From the NCBI GenBank assembly GCA_030019415.1, contig JASEEX010000021.1:1-34358 (forward strand): a stretch of 34,358 nt of DNA. Reading direction: 5' to 3'. Numbering within the stretch: the first letter of the stretch is position 1; every line of letters begins with the position of its first letter. This DNA is from Thermodesulfovibrionales bacterium (lineage in GTDB: Bacteria > Nitrospirota > Thermodesulfovibrionia > Thermodesulfovibrionales > SM23-35). Shown here piece after piece: positions 7,196 through 14,534 of the stretch. A program made the translations under genes and the position numbers. A model generated the notes under the pieces. That model worked only from the letters and a program-made list of their open reading frames with translations, ran no database searches and was not told the DNA's origin.

Positions 7196-7593
7196 TACGC
7201 ACAGGCAGGAGGAGAAATATGATGTCCTTTATTTTCAAGCCCTTATGTATTGCCCTTTTGCTTTCTGGTCTGTTCAGTCTTGTATGGCTCAAGTCCAATG
7301 TTGTTACATTAGAATACAAACTCAGCGCCCTTGAAAAGAAGAAAGCAGAGTATCTTAAAGAGAGAAGGATACTGCTTGCTGAAAAGGCAAGTCTTCAATC
7401 TTATGAAAGTGTGGAGGCATCTCTAAGGGGAGACCATGACTTTGTCTTTCCTGATAGGGTCAAGGTTGTCCATGTAACCCCCGTTAGAAATAAGTATAGG
7501 GAAGGGGTTGGGCTTTCTAACGGGGTAAAGAGACAGAAGGGGTCTCTAACCAAAAAGGCCTCGCTGGAGAAGAGACAATCGGCTGGACCCTGA
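7192..7593 (+). CDS. ftsL: FtsL-like cell division protein with repeat-derived tail
   Basis: 133 residues with FtsL layout: short basic cytoplasmic N-terminus (GRRR), one membrane helix (about residues 13-31), then a coiled-coil of about 35 residues (TLEYKLSALEKKKAEYLKER). FtsL joins FtsQ and FtsB at the septum and activates FtsWI. Identification rests on topology and position between rsmH and ftsI, since FtsL sequences are poorly conserved. The start at 7192 overlaps the rsmH stop; ATGs at 7219 and 7222 follow a stronger AGGAGG (7207-7212) and could be used instead. The C-terminal tail from TPVRN to SNGVK is encoded by a palindromic repeat (7478-7525), and the remainder is basic and low-complexity. 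No separate FtsB is visible. Confidence 0.82.
   Translation: MIRTGRRRNMMSFIFKPLCIALLLSGLFSLVWLKSNVVTLEYKLSALEKKKAEYLKERRILLAEKASLQSYESVEASLRGDHDFVFPDRVKVVHVTPVRNKYREGVGLSNGVKRQKGSLTKKASLEKRQSAGP
7478..7525. repeat. CCCCGTTAGAAA palindrome inside ftsL
   Basis: Perfect 12-bp arms CCCCGTTAGAAA (7479-7490) and TTTCTAACGGGG (7514-7525) separated by 23 nt, wholly within ftsL and in frame. The left arm encodes PVR(N) and the right arm LSNGV, much like the FtsQ copy (PVRKNISNGV). Confidence 0.9.
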
Positions 7594-7611
7594 TTGCAGA
7601 GGTGAGAGGCT

Positions 7612-9312
7612 TTGAATAAAAAGAGGTGGATTATCTTGAATACGATAATTATTTTTAGTTTTTTTGCGGTATTTTTCCGTCTAACAGATTTGATGATCCT
7701 CAGCCATAAGCGGCTTTCGGAGAAGGCTAAACAGCAGCATATAAAGGTTGAAGACATCCAGATAAGGAGGGGAATAATATTTGATAGACAGGGAAGGGAG
7801 CTTGCATTGAACCTCGAACTGGAATCTCTCTATTGTGAACCCGATAGCCTTAATCTCGATAATGAGAGCGTAAGGAAACTCGCCTCTACCATTGCAAAGG
7901 AACCGGAGGTTATTCTTACAAAAATACCATCAGAGGGGAAATTCGCGTGGATTGAAAGGAAGCTTGAGCCTGATATTGCAGAGAGGGTAAAGGGTCTTAA
8001 CATTAAGGGTCTGGGTTTTATGAATGAGGCAAAAAGGGTTTACCCAAAAGGAAAACTTGCCTCACACGTACTCGGCTTTGTTGGAGTTGACAACCAGGCA
8101 CTTGAAGGGATCGAACTCCAGTATGACAGATATCTGAAGACAAGGGGTGGAAAGGTATTCTTTGGAAGAGATGCAAGCGGAAGGACACTCTCATCAGGAG
8201 TGGATAAAGAGGCAAAAGGCAATAATATTGTGCTCACCATAGATGAGGGACTCCAGGGGATTGTCGAAAAGGAGATTGAGAAGGCAATGTTGCAGTGGGG
8301 GGCTGCTGCAGCATCAGCCATTATGATGGATCCTTTTACTGGTGAGATACTCGCTCTCGCTAACAGACCTTCTTATGACCCTAACAACCCGGGGAAGGTC
8401 AATGATTTTGAGAAGAGAAACAGGGCTATAACTGACTGCTATGAACCGGGCTCTACTTTCAAAACCGTTGTTGGTATTGCAGCACTTGAAGAAAATATAG
8501 CAAGACCTGATATGCTATTTGATGTTGGTAAAGGAGGCATTGAGGTTGGAGGTAAGATTATTCGTGATGTCCACAGACATGGGATTCTGACATTCAATGA
8601 GGTTATACAGAAATCTTCAAATGTAGGTTCTGTTATGATTGGCATGAGACTCGGAAAGGAGAGGGTCTATAAATACGCAAAACTTTTAGGGTTTGGTGAA
8701 AAGACAGGGATAGACTTACCAGGTGAAGTCTCAGGGTGGATACGACCGCCTGAAAGATGGTCAGGCACATCCATTGGTGCAATACCAATTGGTCAAGAGG
8801 TCGCTGTAACACCACTTCAGGTACTCAGGGCTTATTCTGCAATTGCAAATGGAGGATCCCTCGTAAGGCCACATGTTGTATCTGAGATAATCTCTCCAGA
8901 AGGCAAGCTGCTTGTTTCACTCAGAGATATGGAGATGAATCGCATAATTTCTAAAAAGACTGCAGAGACGTTTAAAGATATATTAAAGGGCGTCGTAGAA
9001 GAAGGAGGAACTGGCAAGAGCGCATCTATTGAGGGAAATGAGGTTGCAGGCAAGACAGGGACAGCACAGATTATAAACCCGAAAACAAAGAGGTACTCGA
9101 AGGAAAAATTTGTTAGTTCTTTTGTAGGGTTTGTACCTGCTGACAACCCGAGGCTTGCACTCATTGTTGTTATCTATGAACCTAAAGGCCAGATTTATGG
9201 AGGAGTGGTGGCTGCACCCGTTTTCAGGGGTATTACTAACCAGGCACTATCATATCTCGATATACCGATGGAAGATAACCCTCACAAAAACCCCTTACTG
9301 GTATCGAGATGA
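7612..9312 (+). CDS. ftsI: Septal peptidoglycan transpeptidase FtsI (PBP3 class)
   Basis: 566-residue class B penicillin-binding protein that cross-links septal peptidoglycan with FtsW. One N-terminal membrane anchor (about 8-23), the dimerisation domain (RRGIIFDRQGREL at 52-64), then the transpeptidase domain with nucleophile motif STFK (281-284), SSN (335-337) and KTG (481-483). No PASTA repeats at the C-terminus, so it resembles FtsI more than sporulation-type SpoVD. The start is TTG at 7612, supported by AGGTGAGAGG just upstream. Its stop overlaps the murE ATG. Confidence 0.95.
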   Translation: MNKKRWIILNTIIIFSFFAVFFRLTDLMILSHKRLSEKAKQQHIKVEDIQIRRGIIFDRQGRELALNLELESLYCEPDSLNLDNESVRKLASTIAKEPEVILTKIPSEGKFAWIERKLEPDIAERVKGLNIKGLGFMNEAKRVYPKGKLASHVLGFVGVDNQALEGIELQYDRYLKTRGGKVFFGRDASGRTLSSGVDKEAKGNNIVLTIDEGLQGIVEKEIEKAMLQWGAAAASAIMMDPFTGEILALANRPSYDPNNPGKVNDFEKRNRAITDCYEPGSTFKTVVGIAALEENIARPDMLFDVGKGGIEVGGKIIRDVHRHGILTFNEVIQKSSNVGSVMIGMRLGKERVYKYAKLLGFGEKTGIDLPGEVSGWIRPPERWSGTSIGAIPIGQEVAVTPLQVLRAYSAIANGGSLVRPHVVSEIISPEGKLLVSLRDMEMNRIISKKTAETFKDILKGVVEEGGTGKSASIEGNEVAGKTGTAQIINPKTKRYSKEKFVSSFVGFVPADNPRLALIVVIYEPKGQIYGGVVAAPVFRGITNQALSYLDIPMEDNPHKNPLLVSR

Positions 9313-10952
9313 AACTGAGGGAACTTCTTCAGAACGTAGATATTATCAACGTTCTTCAAGGTTGCGATTACACCCCATCCCTATCCGCCTCAGGCGGACT
9401 CCCCCTTGAAGGGGGAGGGCAGGGGTGGGGGGATATAGACGTCTCAGGTGTGGCTTATGATTCACGGGAGGCGAAAGAGGGTTACCTGTTTGTAGCTATA
9501 GAGGGTGAAAGGTACGATGGACATGATTTTATCAAAGATGCAGTTAAAAAAGGTGCAGTTGCAATAGTGCATGAAAAAGAAATTAGTCCTCGGTCATTAG
9601 TCAACAGTCAGGAGTCGGGGGTCAAGAGACAAGAGACAAGGGGTACAAATCAAGAGACTCACGACTTATCATTTATTGAGGTCAGAGACAGCAGAAAGGC
9701 ACTTGCCTGTATCGCTCATAATTTCTACGGGATGCCATCGGAGGGTCTTATACTGATTGGTATAACCGGTACAAACGGAAAGACGACTGCAGCGTATATA
9801 CTCAAGTCTATACTTGAGTCATGGGGAAAGGAAATTGGCCTGATCGGCACAATACAATACATGATAAAGGACAGGGCCTACCCTGCACCTTATACAACGC
9901 CCGAATCCTTAGAATTCCATGGTCTGTTAAAAGATATGCTCTCCTCAGGTTGCACCCATGTTATCTCAGAGGTCTCTTCCCATGCCCTTGCACAGCACAG
10001 GGTCGATAGGGCCGTTTTTAAGGCTGCAGTTTTTACGAATCTCACAAGAGACCATCTGGATTTTCATAAAACTATGGAGGATTATTTCAGGGCAAAGGAG
10101 AGATTATTTAGGGAGCTTCTTGATGAGGATGGAACCTGTGTGATAAATCTGGATGATCCCTATGGGAAGAGGCTTATCTCATCACTTACCACCGGAGTCC
10201 CCAAAAAGTCGCAAGACCTTTTGACGTACGGGTTTGAGGCTGGGGCAGATGTTGTTGCGAGTGATATTGATAGTTCATTCGGTGGATTGAGGTTCAAGAT
10301 CTTGTTCCGCGGCAGGAGTTATGATGTCTCATCTCTCCTGGTGGGTCTGCCCAATGTATATAACATCATGTCCGCAGCCGGCGTATCAATCTCCCTAGGA
10401 GTCCCGTGGCAGATAATTCTTGAAGGCATAGAAAAGACGTGTGGTGTTACGGGAAGGTTCGAGAAGGTTGACCTCGGTCAGAATTTCCTCTGCATTATTG
10501 ATTATGCCCATACAGAGAACGCCCTCGAAAGGCTGATATACACAGCAAGAGAGCTTAAAATTCGAAATTCGAAATTCGAAATTCGAAATTCGAAATCTCG
10601 AATTATCACTGTCTTTGGATGCGGGGGAGACAGAGACCGTGGTAAGAGACCCAGGATGGGCGCAGTAGCAACAAGGCTCAGTGACTTTGTTATTATAACT
10701 TCTGATAATCCGAGGTCTGAAGAACCATCCGAGATCATTAGGGAGATAGAAAGTGGGGCAGTAAAGAGAAACTATCTTATAGAACCTGATAGAAGAGAGG
10801 CGATTAGAAAGGCAGTAGATATAGCAGGCGGTAGTGATATCATCCTTATTGCAGGCAAGGGACATGAGGATTATCAAGAGATTAAAGGTGTAAGGAATAG
10901 ATTTAATGACAGGGATATTTTTGAAGAGGCGATCAGAGACCGGATTGAGTAA
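9309..10952 (+). CDS. murE: UDP-MurNAc-tripeptide synthetase MurE with three repeat inserts
   Basis: Adds the third amino acid of the stem peptide to UDP-MurNAc-L-Ala-D-Glu in the cytoplasm, using ATP. The P-loop is GITGTNGKTT. Other conserved parts are TTPESLEFH, EVSSHALAQHRV and NLTRDHLDFH. DNPR at residues 466-469 is the signature for meso-diaminopimelate, so the wall is probably of the meso-DAP type. At 547 residues it is about 50 longer than usual. The excess maps to repeats: a hairpin element at 9372-9431, a heptamer array at 9585-9661 in the N-terminal domain, and another at 10559-10593 just before the conserved FGCGGDRDRGKRP block. All core motifs survive, so the enzyme is probably active. 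The ATG overlaps the ftsI stop by 4 nt. Confidence 0.95.
   Translation: MKLRELLQNVDIINVLQGCDYTPSLSASGGLPLEGGGQGWGDIDVSGVAYDSREAKEGYLFVAIEGERYDGHDFIKDAVKKGAVAIVHEKEISPRSLVNSQESGVKRQETRGTNQETHDLSFIEVRDSRKALACIAHNFYGMPSEGLILIGITGTNGKTTAAYILKSILESWGKEIGLIGTIQYMIKDRAYPAPYTTPESLEFHGLLKDMLSSGCTHVISEVSSHALAQHRVDRAVFKAAVFTNLTRDHLDFHKTMEDYFRAKERLFRELLDEDGTCVINLDDPYGKRLISSLTTGVPKKSQDLLTYGFEAGADVVASDIDSSFGGLRFKILFRGRSYDVSSLLVGLPNVYNIMSAAGVSISLGVPWQIILEGIEKTCGVTGRFEKVDLGQNFLCIIDYAHTENALERLIYTARELKIRNSKFEIRNSKSRIITVFGCGGDRDRGKRPRMGAVATRLSDFVIITSDNPRSEEPSEIIREIESGAVKRNYLIEPDRREAIRKAVDIAGGSDIILIAGKGHEDYQEIKGVRNRFNDRDIFEEAIRDRIE
9372..9431. repeat. Composite hairpin element inside murE
   Basis: Three nested or adjacent palindromes: TCCGCCTcAGGCGGA (9384-9398), CTCCCCCTTgAAGGGGGAG (9399-9417), and outer arms CCCCATCCCT (9373-9382) with AGGGGTGGGG (9421-9430). 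It is translated as a Gly/Pro/Ser-rich loop (SLSASGGLPLEGGGQGWG) in the MurE N-terminal domain. The first palindrome recurs in murD at 17164-17178, and a related hairpin follows ftsZ. Confidence 0.85.
9585..9661. repeat. Heptamer array in murE, 11 units of AGTCAAG type
   Basis: Eleven consecutive 7-bp units in perfect register with no length change, each variants of AGTCAAG (for example AGTCAAC, AGTCAGG, AGACAAG). Encodes a hydrophilic insert rich in Ser, Gln, Glu and Thr (LVNSQESGVKRQETRGTNQE). The same unit type is found in murD at 17145-17198. Confidence 0.9.
10559..10593. repeat. Heptamer array in murE, 5 units of AATTCGA
   Basis: Five exact copies of AATTCGA, translated as the period-7 peptide IRNSKFE repeated. 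The identical unit is arrayed in murD at 16974-17015, over 6 kb away. Confidence 0.95.
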
Positions 10953-11755
10953 TGTTTATCGAATTACAAGGGCTAAAGATATTTTATGAGTTTGCGGGTG
11001 AAGGGGATACCGTTGTCTTGATGCATGGGTGGGGAGGCCAGGTGGCAAGCTTAAAGCCAGTCTTTGATTATCTGTCAAAAGGCTATAAGGTATACGCTTT
11101 TGATTTTCCAGGATTTGGCAGGAGTGACCTTCCTCCGAAAACATGGGGGACAGAAGACTATGGAAAATTTGCTATGAAGTTTTTAAAGGCAGTAAACATC
11201 GAGAAGGCAAATATCGTTGCGCACTCCTTTGGAGGAAGGGTTGCTATATGGCTGGCTGCAAATTTTCCAGAAATGGTGGATAAACTGGTACTTGTTGACA
11301 GTGCTGGTATTAAGCCCAGAAGGGCATTAAAGTACTACGTCAACATAGCCATCGCAAAGGCTTGCAAGAGAATCTTATTACTTCCTATTTTTGGCAGATA
11401 TGGTCAATCTCTGCTTAATAACTTATACAGACTAGTTGGTTCTAAGGATTATCAACAACAAACCGGTATCATGAGGGCTACTCTCGTTAAGGTTGTCAAT
11501 GAAGATCTAAGATGGCTCTTGCCAAAGATTATGGCCCCGGCACTACTTATATGGGGAGAGGATGATAAGGATGTTCCCTTATATTATGCAAAGATAATGG
11601 AAAAAGAAATAAAGGACGCCGGTTTAGTTGTTCTCAAAGGTGCAGGCCATTTCTCATACCTGGACAGGTTTTCAGATTTCTGTTTAATTGTGTCAAAATT
11701 TTTTGGGAACATATTTTTGGGGGTTTTAAAGGGGCGAAGCCCCAAAGTTTTATAA
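10952..11755 (+). CDS. Alpha/beta-fold hydrolase inserted in dcw cluster
   Basis: 267 residues, typical alpha/beta hydrolase: oxyanion-loop MHGWGG, nucleophile elbow AHSFGG (Ser), acid residue in GEDDKDVP and catalytic His in GAGHFSYLD. Substrate unknown; esterase, lipase or amidase activity is possible, and no signal peptide is seen. It lies between murE and an unusual murF and overlaps the murE stop by 1 nt, so it is probably translated with its neighbours. The DNA is AT-richer than the genes on either side and lacks a good ribosome site, as do the next two genes. The last residues (KGRSPK) come from a small hairpin at 11731-11743. A role in wall metabolism is inferred from position only. 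Confidence 0.88.
   Translation: MFIELQGLKIFYEFAGEGDTVVLMHGWGGQVASLKPVFDYLSKGYKVYAFDFPGFGRSDLPPKTWGTEDYGKFAMKFLKAVNIEKANIVAHSFGGRVAIWLAANFPEMVDKLVLVDSAGIKPRRALKYYVNIAIAKACKRILLLPIFGRYGQSLLNNLYRLVGSKDYQQQTGIMRATLVKVVNEDLRWLLPKIMAPALLIWGEDDKDVPLYYAKIMEKEIKDAGLVVLKGAGHFSYLDRFSDFCLIVSKFFGNIFLGVLKGRSPKVL
11731..11743. repeat. Short GGGGC-GAA-GCCCC hairpin at gene end
   Basis: GGGGC (11731-11735) and GCCCC (11739-11743) with a GAA loop, inside the last codons of the hydrolase gene and followed by AAAGTTTTATAA. Could slow or end transcription weakly, but there is no proper T-run. Confidence 0.5.
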
Positions 11756-11784
11756 CATGTGCTTGGGTAATTCTGTTTAAAAAT

Positions 11785-13272
11785 ATGGCTAATATTCTAC
11801 TACTCATAATTGGTGTTGCTACAATTGGAACACTGCTGTTAATTACTATTTTAAGGCTTATTATGTTTCTTCACATGCTCCAACTTGAAGGGTACAGAAG
11901 TGAAAGATTTATAAAGTGGCTTACCAGGAATCCTGATAAGATATTGACAGTTACTACCATTAAAGACCCCAAGAAGAAATTAGTTTTCACTGCAAGGGCT
12001 ACAAGGCTTTTCATCTTGACACTAATGCTGTTAACCTTAGTGATATATAATCTTTCAGAGCTTTCTCTAATTATTTTTATGCTGGGGGTGTTCTTAGTCG
12101 GTTTGTTTGTTCCGTTTTTAGTTCTATTGTCCAGCATCCTGATTTATCCTTTGGAGACGGTTATCAATAATCTATATCTTAGATCAGCAAAGAAAAAGAT
12201 TAAAAAGCTGAAACCCAAGGTAATTGCTATTACTGGCAGTTATGGAAAAACAAGCACAAAGGACTTTCTGGCCTCTATTCTCTCTACTCAATATAGGGTA
12301 CTGAAAACCCCTGGGAGTTTTAATACCCCGATGGGTATTTGCAAAATAATAAGGGGTGATTTAAGACCAGATCACGAGATATTCATCGTTGAAATGGGAG
12401 CAAGGCAGAAGGGCGATATAAAAGAGCTATGCGAACTTGTGGAACCTGAGATGGGTATAATTACGGCTATAGGTCTGCAGCATCTCGAAATGTTTAAAAC
12501 AATTGAGAACATAATAAATACGAAATATGAACTGGTTGAATCATTGCCTGCTAACGGTATAGCTATATTTAATAATGACGATGAAAATTGCAGGCAACTT
12601 GCTGATAGGACACATGATAAAGAGGTTCTGCGTTATGGGATTAATGAGAACGAGGATAAACTGCATCTTATGGCAAGGGACATTTCTACGAGTAGTCAAG
12701 GAATTTATTTCATGGCACAAAATAGTAAGGGAGATGCTGTGCCTTTTCATTGCAAACTTCTGAGTAAGCATAACGTCTATAACATATTGGCAGCAGCTAC
12801 GGTTGCTTTAGAATGTAGGATGTCCCTCAATGAGATCGCAGAAGCTATACAGATGTTAGAGCCCTCACCTCACAGATTACAGTTGATTCGGGGAGCGGGA
12901 GGGGTAATTGTAATAGATGATGCCTTTAATGCAAATCCTGTGGGAGCAAAGATGGCATTGGAAGTGCTAAGTGAGTTTAAAGGTGGGAGAAAGGTTTTAG
13001 TGACACCTGGACTTGTAGAGCTTGGTGAAAGGGAATATGAGGAGAATAAACAGATAGGAATTGCAGCAGCTAAGGTATGTGATTTTGTATTTTTGATTGG
13101 CACTAAGAAGACAAGACCTATTTTTGAAGGCTTAAAAGAAGCTGGGTTCCCTGAGACAAATATATTTGTCGAAAAAAATCTGAATGGTGCAACAAAAAAA
13201 ATTAAGGATATTTTAAAGGTGGGGGACGTCGTCTTGTTTGAGAACGACTTACCGGACACGTACAATGAGTAA
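11785..13272 (+). CDS. murF: MurF-type Mur ligase with N-terminal membrane domain
   Basis: 495 residues. Instead of the usual soluble MurF N-terminal domain, residues 1-125 hold hydrophobic helices (about 3-29, 73-89 and 93-120, the last probably two segments). The ATP-dependent ligase core then begins with P-loop AITGSYGKTSTK (148-159) and continues with VEMGARQKGDI, HLEMF, HNVYNILAAATV, the MurF-like DDAFNANP and a C-terminal ENDLPDTY. It should add D-Ala-D-Ala to UDP-MurNAc-tripeptide, or act on a membrane-bound substrate. It is the only MurF candidate in the cluster and is followed directly by ddl, which makes its dipeptide substrate. Weak ribosome site, AT-rich codons. Function as the housekeeping MurF is likely but not proven; a specialised ligase is the alternative. 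Confidence 0.88.
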   Translation: MANILLLIIGVATIGTLLLITILRLIMFLHMLQLEGYRSERFIKWLTRNPDKILTVTTIKDPKKKLVFTARATRLFILTLMLLTLVIYNLSELSLIIFMLGVFLVGLFVPFLVLLSSILIYPLETVINNLYLRSAKKKIKKLKPKVIAITGSYGKTSTKDFLASILSTQYRVLKTPGSFNTPMGICKIIRGDLRPDHEIFIVEMGARQKGDIKELCELVEPEMGIITAIGLQHLEMFKTIENIINTKYELVESLPANGIAIFNNDDENCRQLADRTHDKEVLRYGINENEDKLHLMARDISTSSQGIYFMAQNSKGDAVPFHCKLLSKHNVYNILAAATVALECRMSLNEIAEAIQMLEPSPHRLQLIRGAGGVIVIDDAFNANPVGAKMALEVLSEFKGGRKVLVTPGLVELGEREYEENKQIGIAAAKVCDFVFLIGTKKTRPIFEGLKEAGFPETNIFVEKNLNGATKKIKDILKVGDVVLFENDLPDTYNE

Positions 13273-13312
13273 TTCTAAGCTGATGTATAAATTTAAAAGA
13301 GAAAGTTAAAAA

Positions 13313-14479
13313 GTGAAAAGATTAAGAATAGGTGTGATATTTGGTTCCCGTTCTGTTGAACATGAGGTTTCGATAGTTACTGCTCATCAGGTTATGCAGG
13401 CCATTGATAAGTATAAGTATGAAGTTGTGCCGATTTACATCACAAAAGAAGGACATTGGTTTACCGGCGAAAAGTTACTCATGCTTGAAAGCTTTAAAGA
13501 TTTATCGTCGTTAGTTTTCAGTTTGGAGAAAGCTTATATTGCCCCTGACCTTTCTGTTGGGTCATTAGTCGGAGTCTCTCAGAAATGGTTTAGAAAAAAA
13601 TTGGCCAAGAAGATAGATGTGGCATTTCCTCTAGTTCATGGGACGTATGGCGAGGATGGCACATTACAAGGACTTTTGGAATTAGCCAACATACCTTATG
13701 TTGGTGCAGGTGTCCTTGGCTCTGCACTTGGAATGGATAAGATAGCTATGAAGGCAGTTTTTAAAGAGAATCATTTGCCTGCGGTGAACTATGTCTGGTT
13801 TTTAAGGAATGAATGGCAGACTAAGCAAGAAGAAATGATTGCCAGAATAGAAGCACATCTCAAATATCCCCTTTTTGTAAAACCTGCAAATTTAGGTTCA
13901 AGCATAGGTATTTCAAAAGCAAAAAGCAGAGAAGATTTAATATACGCAGTAGAAGTTGCCAGTCACTATGATAGACGTTTGATAGTGGAAGAGTCAGTAG
14001 AGAATGGTATAGAAATAAATTGTTCTGTACTTGGCAATGAAGAACCAATTCCATCAGTGTGTGAACAACCTGTTTCATGGGAAGAATTCTTAAATTATGA
14101 TGAAAAATATTTGAGAGGAGGCAAGATATCAGGCTTGAAAGGTGCGGAACGCCGAATACCTGCTCCAATTACACCAAAGCTTACGGAAAAGATTCAAGGA
14201 TTAGCTGTTAAGGCATTCAAGGTTGTTGATTGTCGCGGTATTGCCAGAGTCGATTTTCTTGTTAATACAGAGAAGGACGAGATATTTATAAATGAAATAA
14301 ACACCATACCCGGCTCTATTTCTTTTTATTTATGGGAGGCTACTGGCATCAGATTCTCAGAACTGGTTGAAAGACTTATTGGTTTGGCTATCGATGCCTA
14401 TAAGGAGAAAAGCAAGATAACTTATTCTTATGACTCAAAGTTAATAACACGCTTAAGTAACTCTTTATTAAAAAAATAA
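13313..14479 (+). CDS. ddl: D-alanine-D-alanine ligase
   Basis: 388 residues with an ATP-grasp fold. N-terminal GVIFGSRSVEHEVS, PLVHGTYGEDGTLQG, PYVGAGVLGSALGMDKIAMK, VKPANLGSSIGI, metal-binding ARVDFLV and NEINTIPGS are all present. It joins two D-Ala with ATP to supply MurF. The omega-loop segment YDEKYL resembles the EAKY type of D-Ala-D-Ala ligases rather than the VanA D-lactate type, so ordinary specificity is expected. It is somewhat longer than E. coli DdlB (about 306) because of an insert around residues 50-100, like the VanA/DdlA subgroup. It starts at GTG with only a weak AGAGAAAG upstream. In many dcw clusters ddl lies between murB and ftsQ; here that place is empty and ddl follows murF. 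Confidence 0.93.
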   Translation: MKRLRIGVIFGSRSVEHEVSIVTAHQVMQAIDKYKYEVVPIYITKEGHWFTGEKLLMLESFKDLSSLVFSLEKAYIAPDLSVGSLVGVSQKWFRKKLAKKIDVAFPLVHGTYGEDGTLQGLLELANIPYVGAGVLGSALGMDKIAMKAVFKENHLPAVNYVWFLRNEWQTKQEEMIARIEAHLKYPLFVKPANLGSSIGISKAKSREDLIYAVEVASHYDRRLIVEESVENGIEINCSVLGNEEPIPSVCEQPVSWEEFLNYDEKYLRGGKISGLKGAERRIPAPITPKLTEKIQGLAVKAFKVVDCRGIARVDFLVNTEKDEIFINEINTIPGSISFYLWEATGIRFSELVERLIGLAIDAYKEKSKITYSYDSKLITRLSNSLLKK

Positions 14480-14483
14480 GGAA

Positions 14484-14534
14484 ATGAACGATCCCGAGAT
14501 TTTGAGAGGGAGCATGGTTAGAGATGTTATATAG
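14484..14534 (+). other. Possible 16-codon leader or murF remnant before mraY
   Basis: ATG at 14484 to TAG at 14532-14534, encoding ILRGSMVRDVI at its end and overlapping the mraY start by 11 nt. It may be nothing more than chance. It faintly resembles the C-terminus of canonical MurF (a Lys-Gly-Ser-Arg-x-Met-x-Met type ending), which normally abuts mraY. Too short to decide. Confidence 0.25.

Noticed and set aside
7401-9409. Several frames of 60-118 codons opposite or across ftsL and ftsI
   Set aside because: All overlap strongly supported genes and lack initiation signals or recognisable motifs.
10559-10593. Regular repeats as a CRISPR array
   Set aside because: Units are 7 bp and contiguous with no spacers, lie inside a conserved gene, and no cas genes are present.
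10395-10877. Minus-strand frame of 160 codons across murE
   Set aside because: It is the shadow of a well-supported gene; its IRNSK-like peptides appear because the AATTCGA repeat unit reads similarly on both strands.
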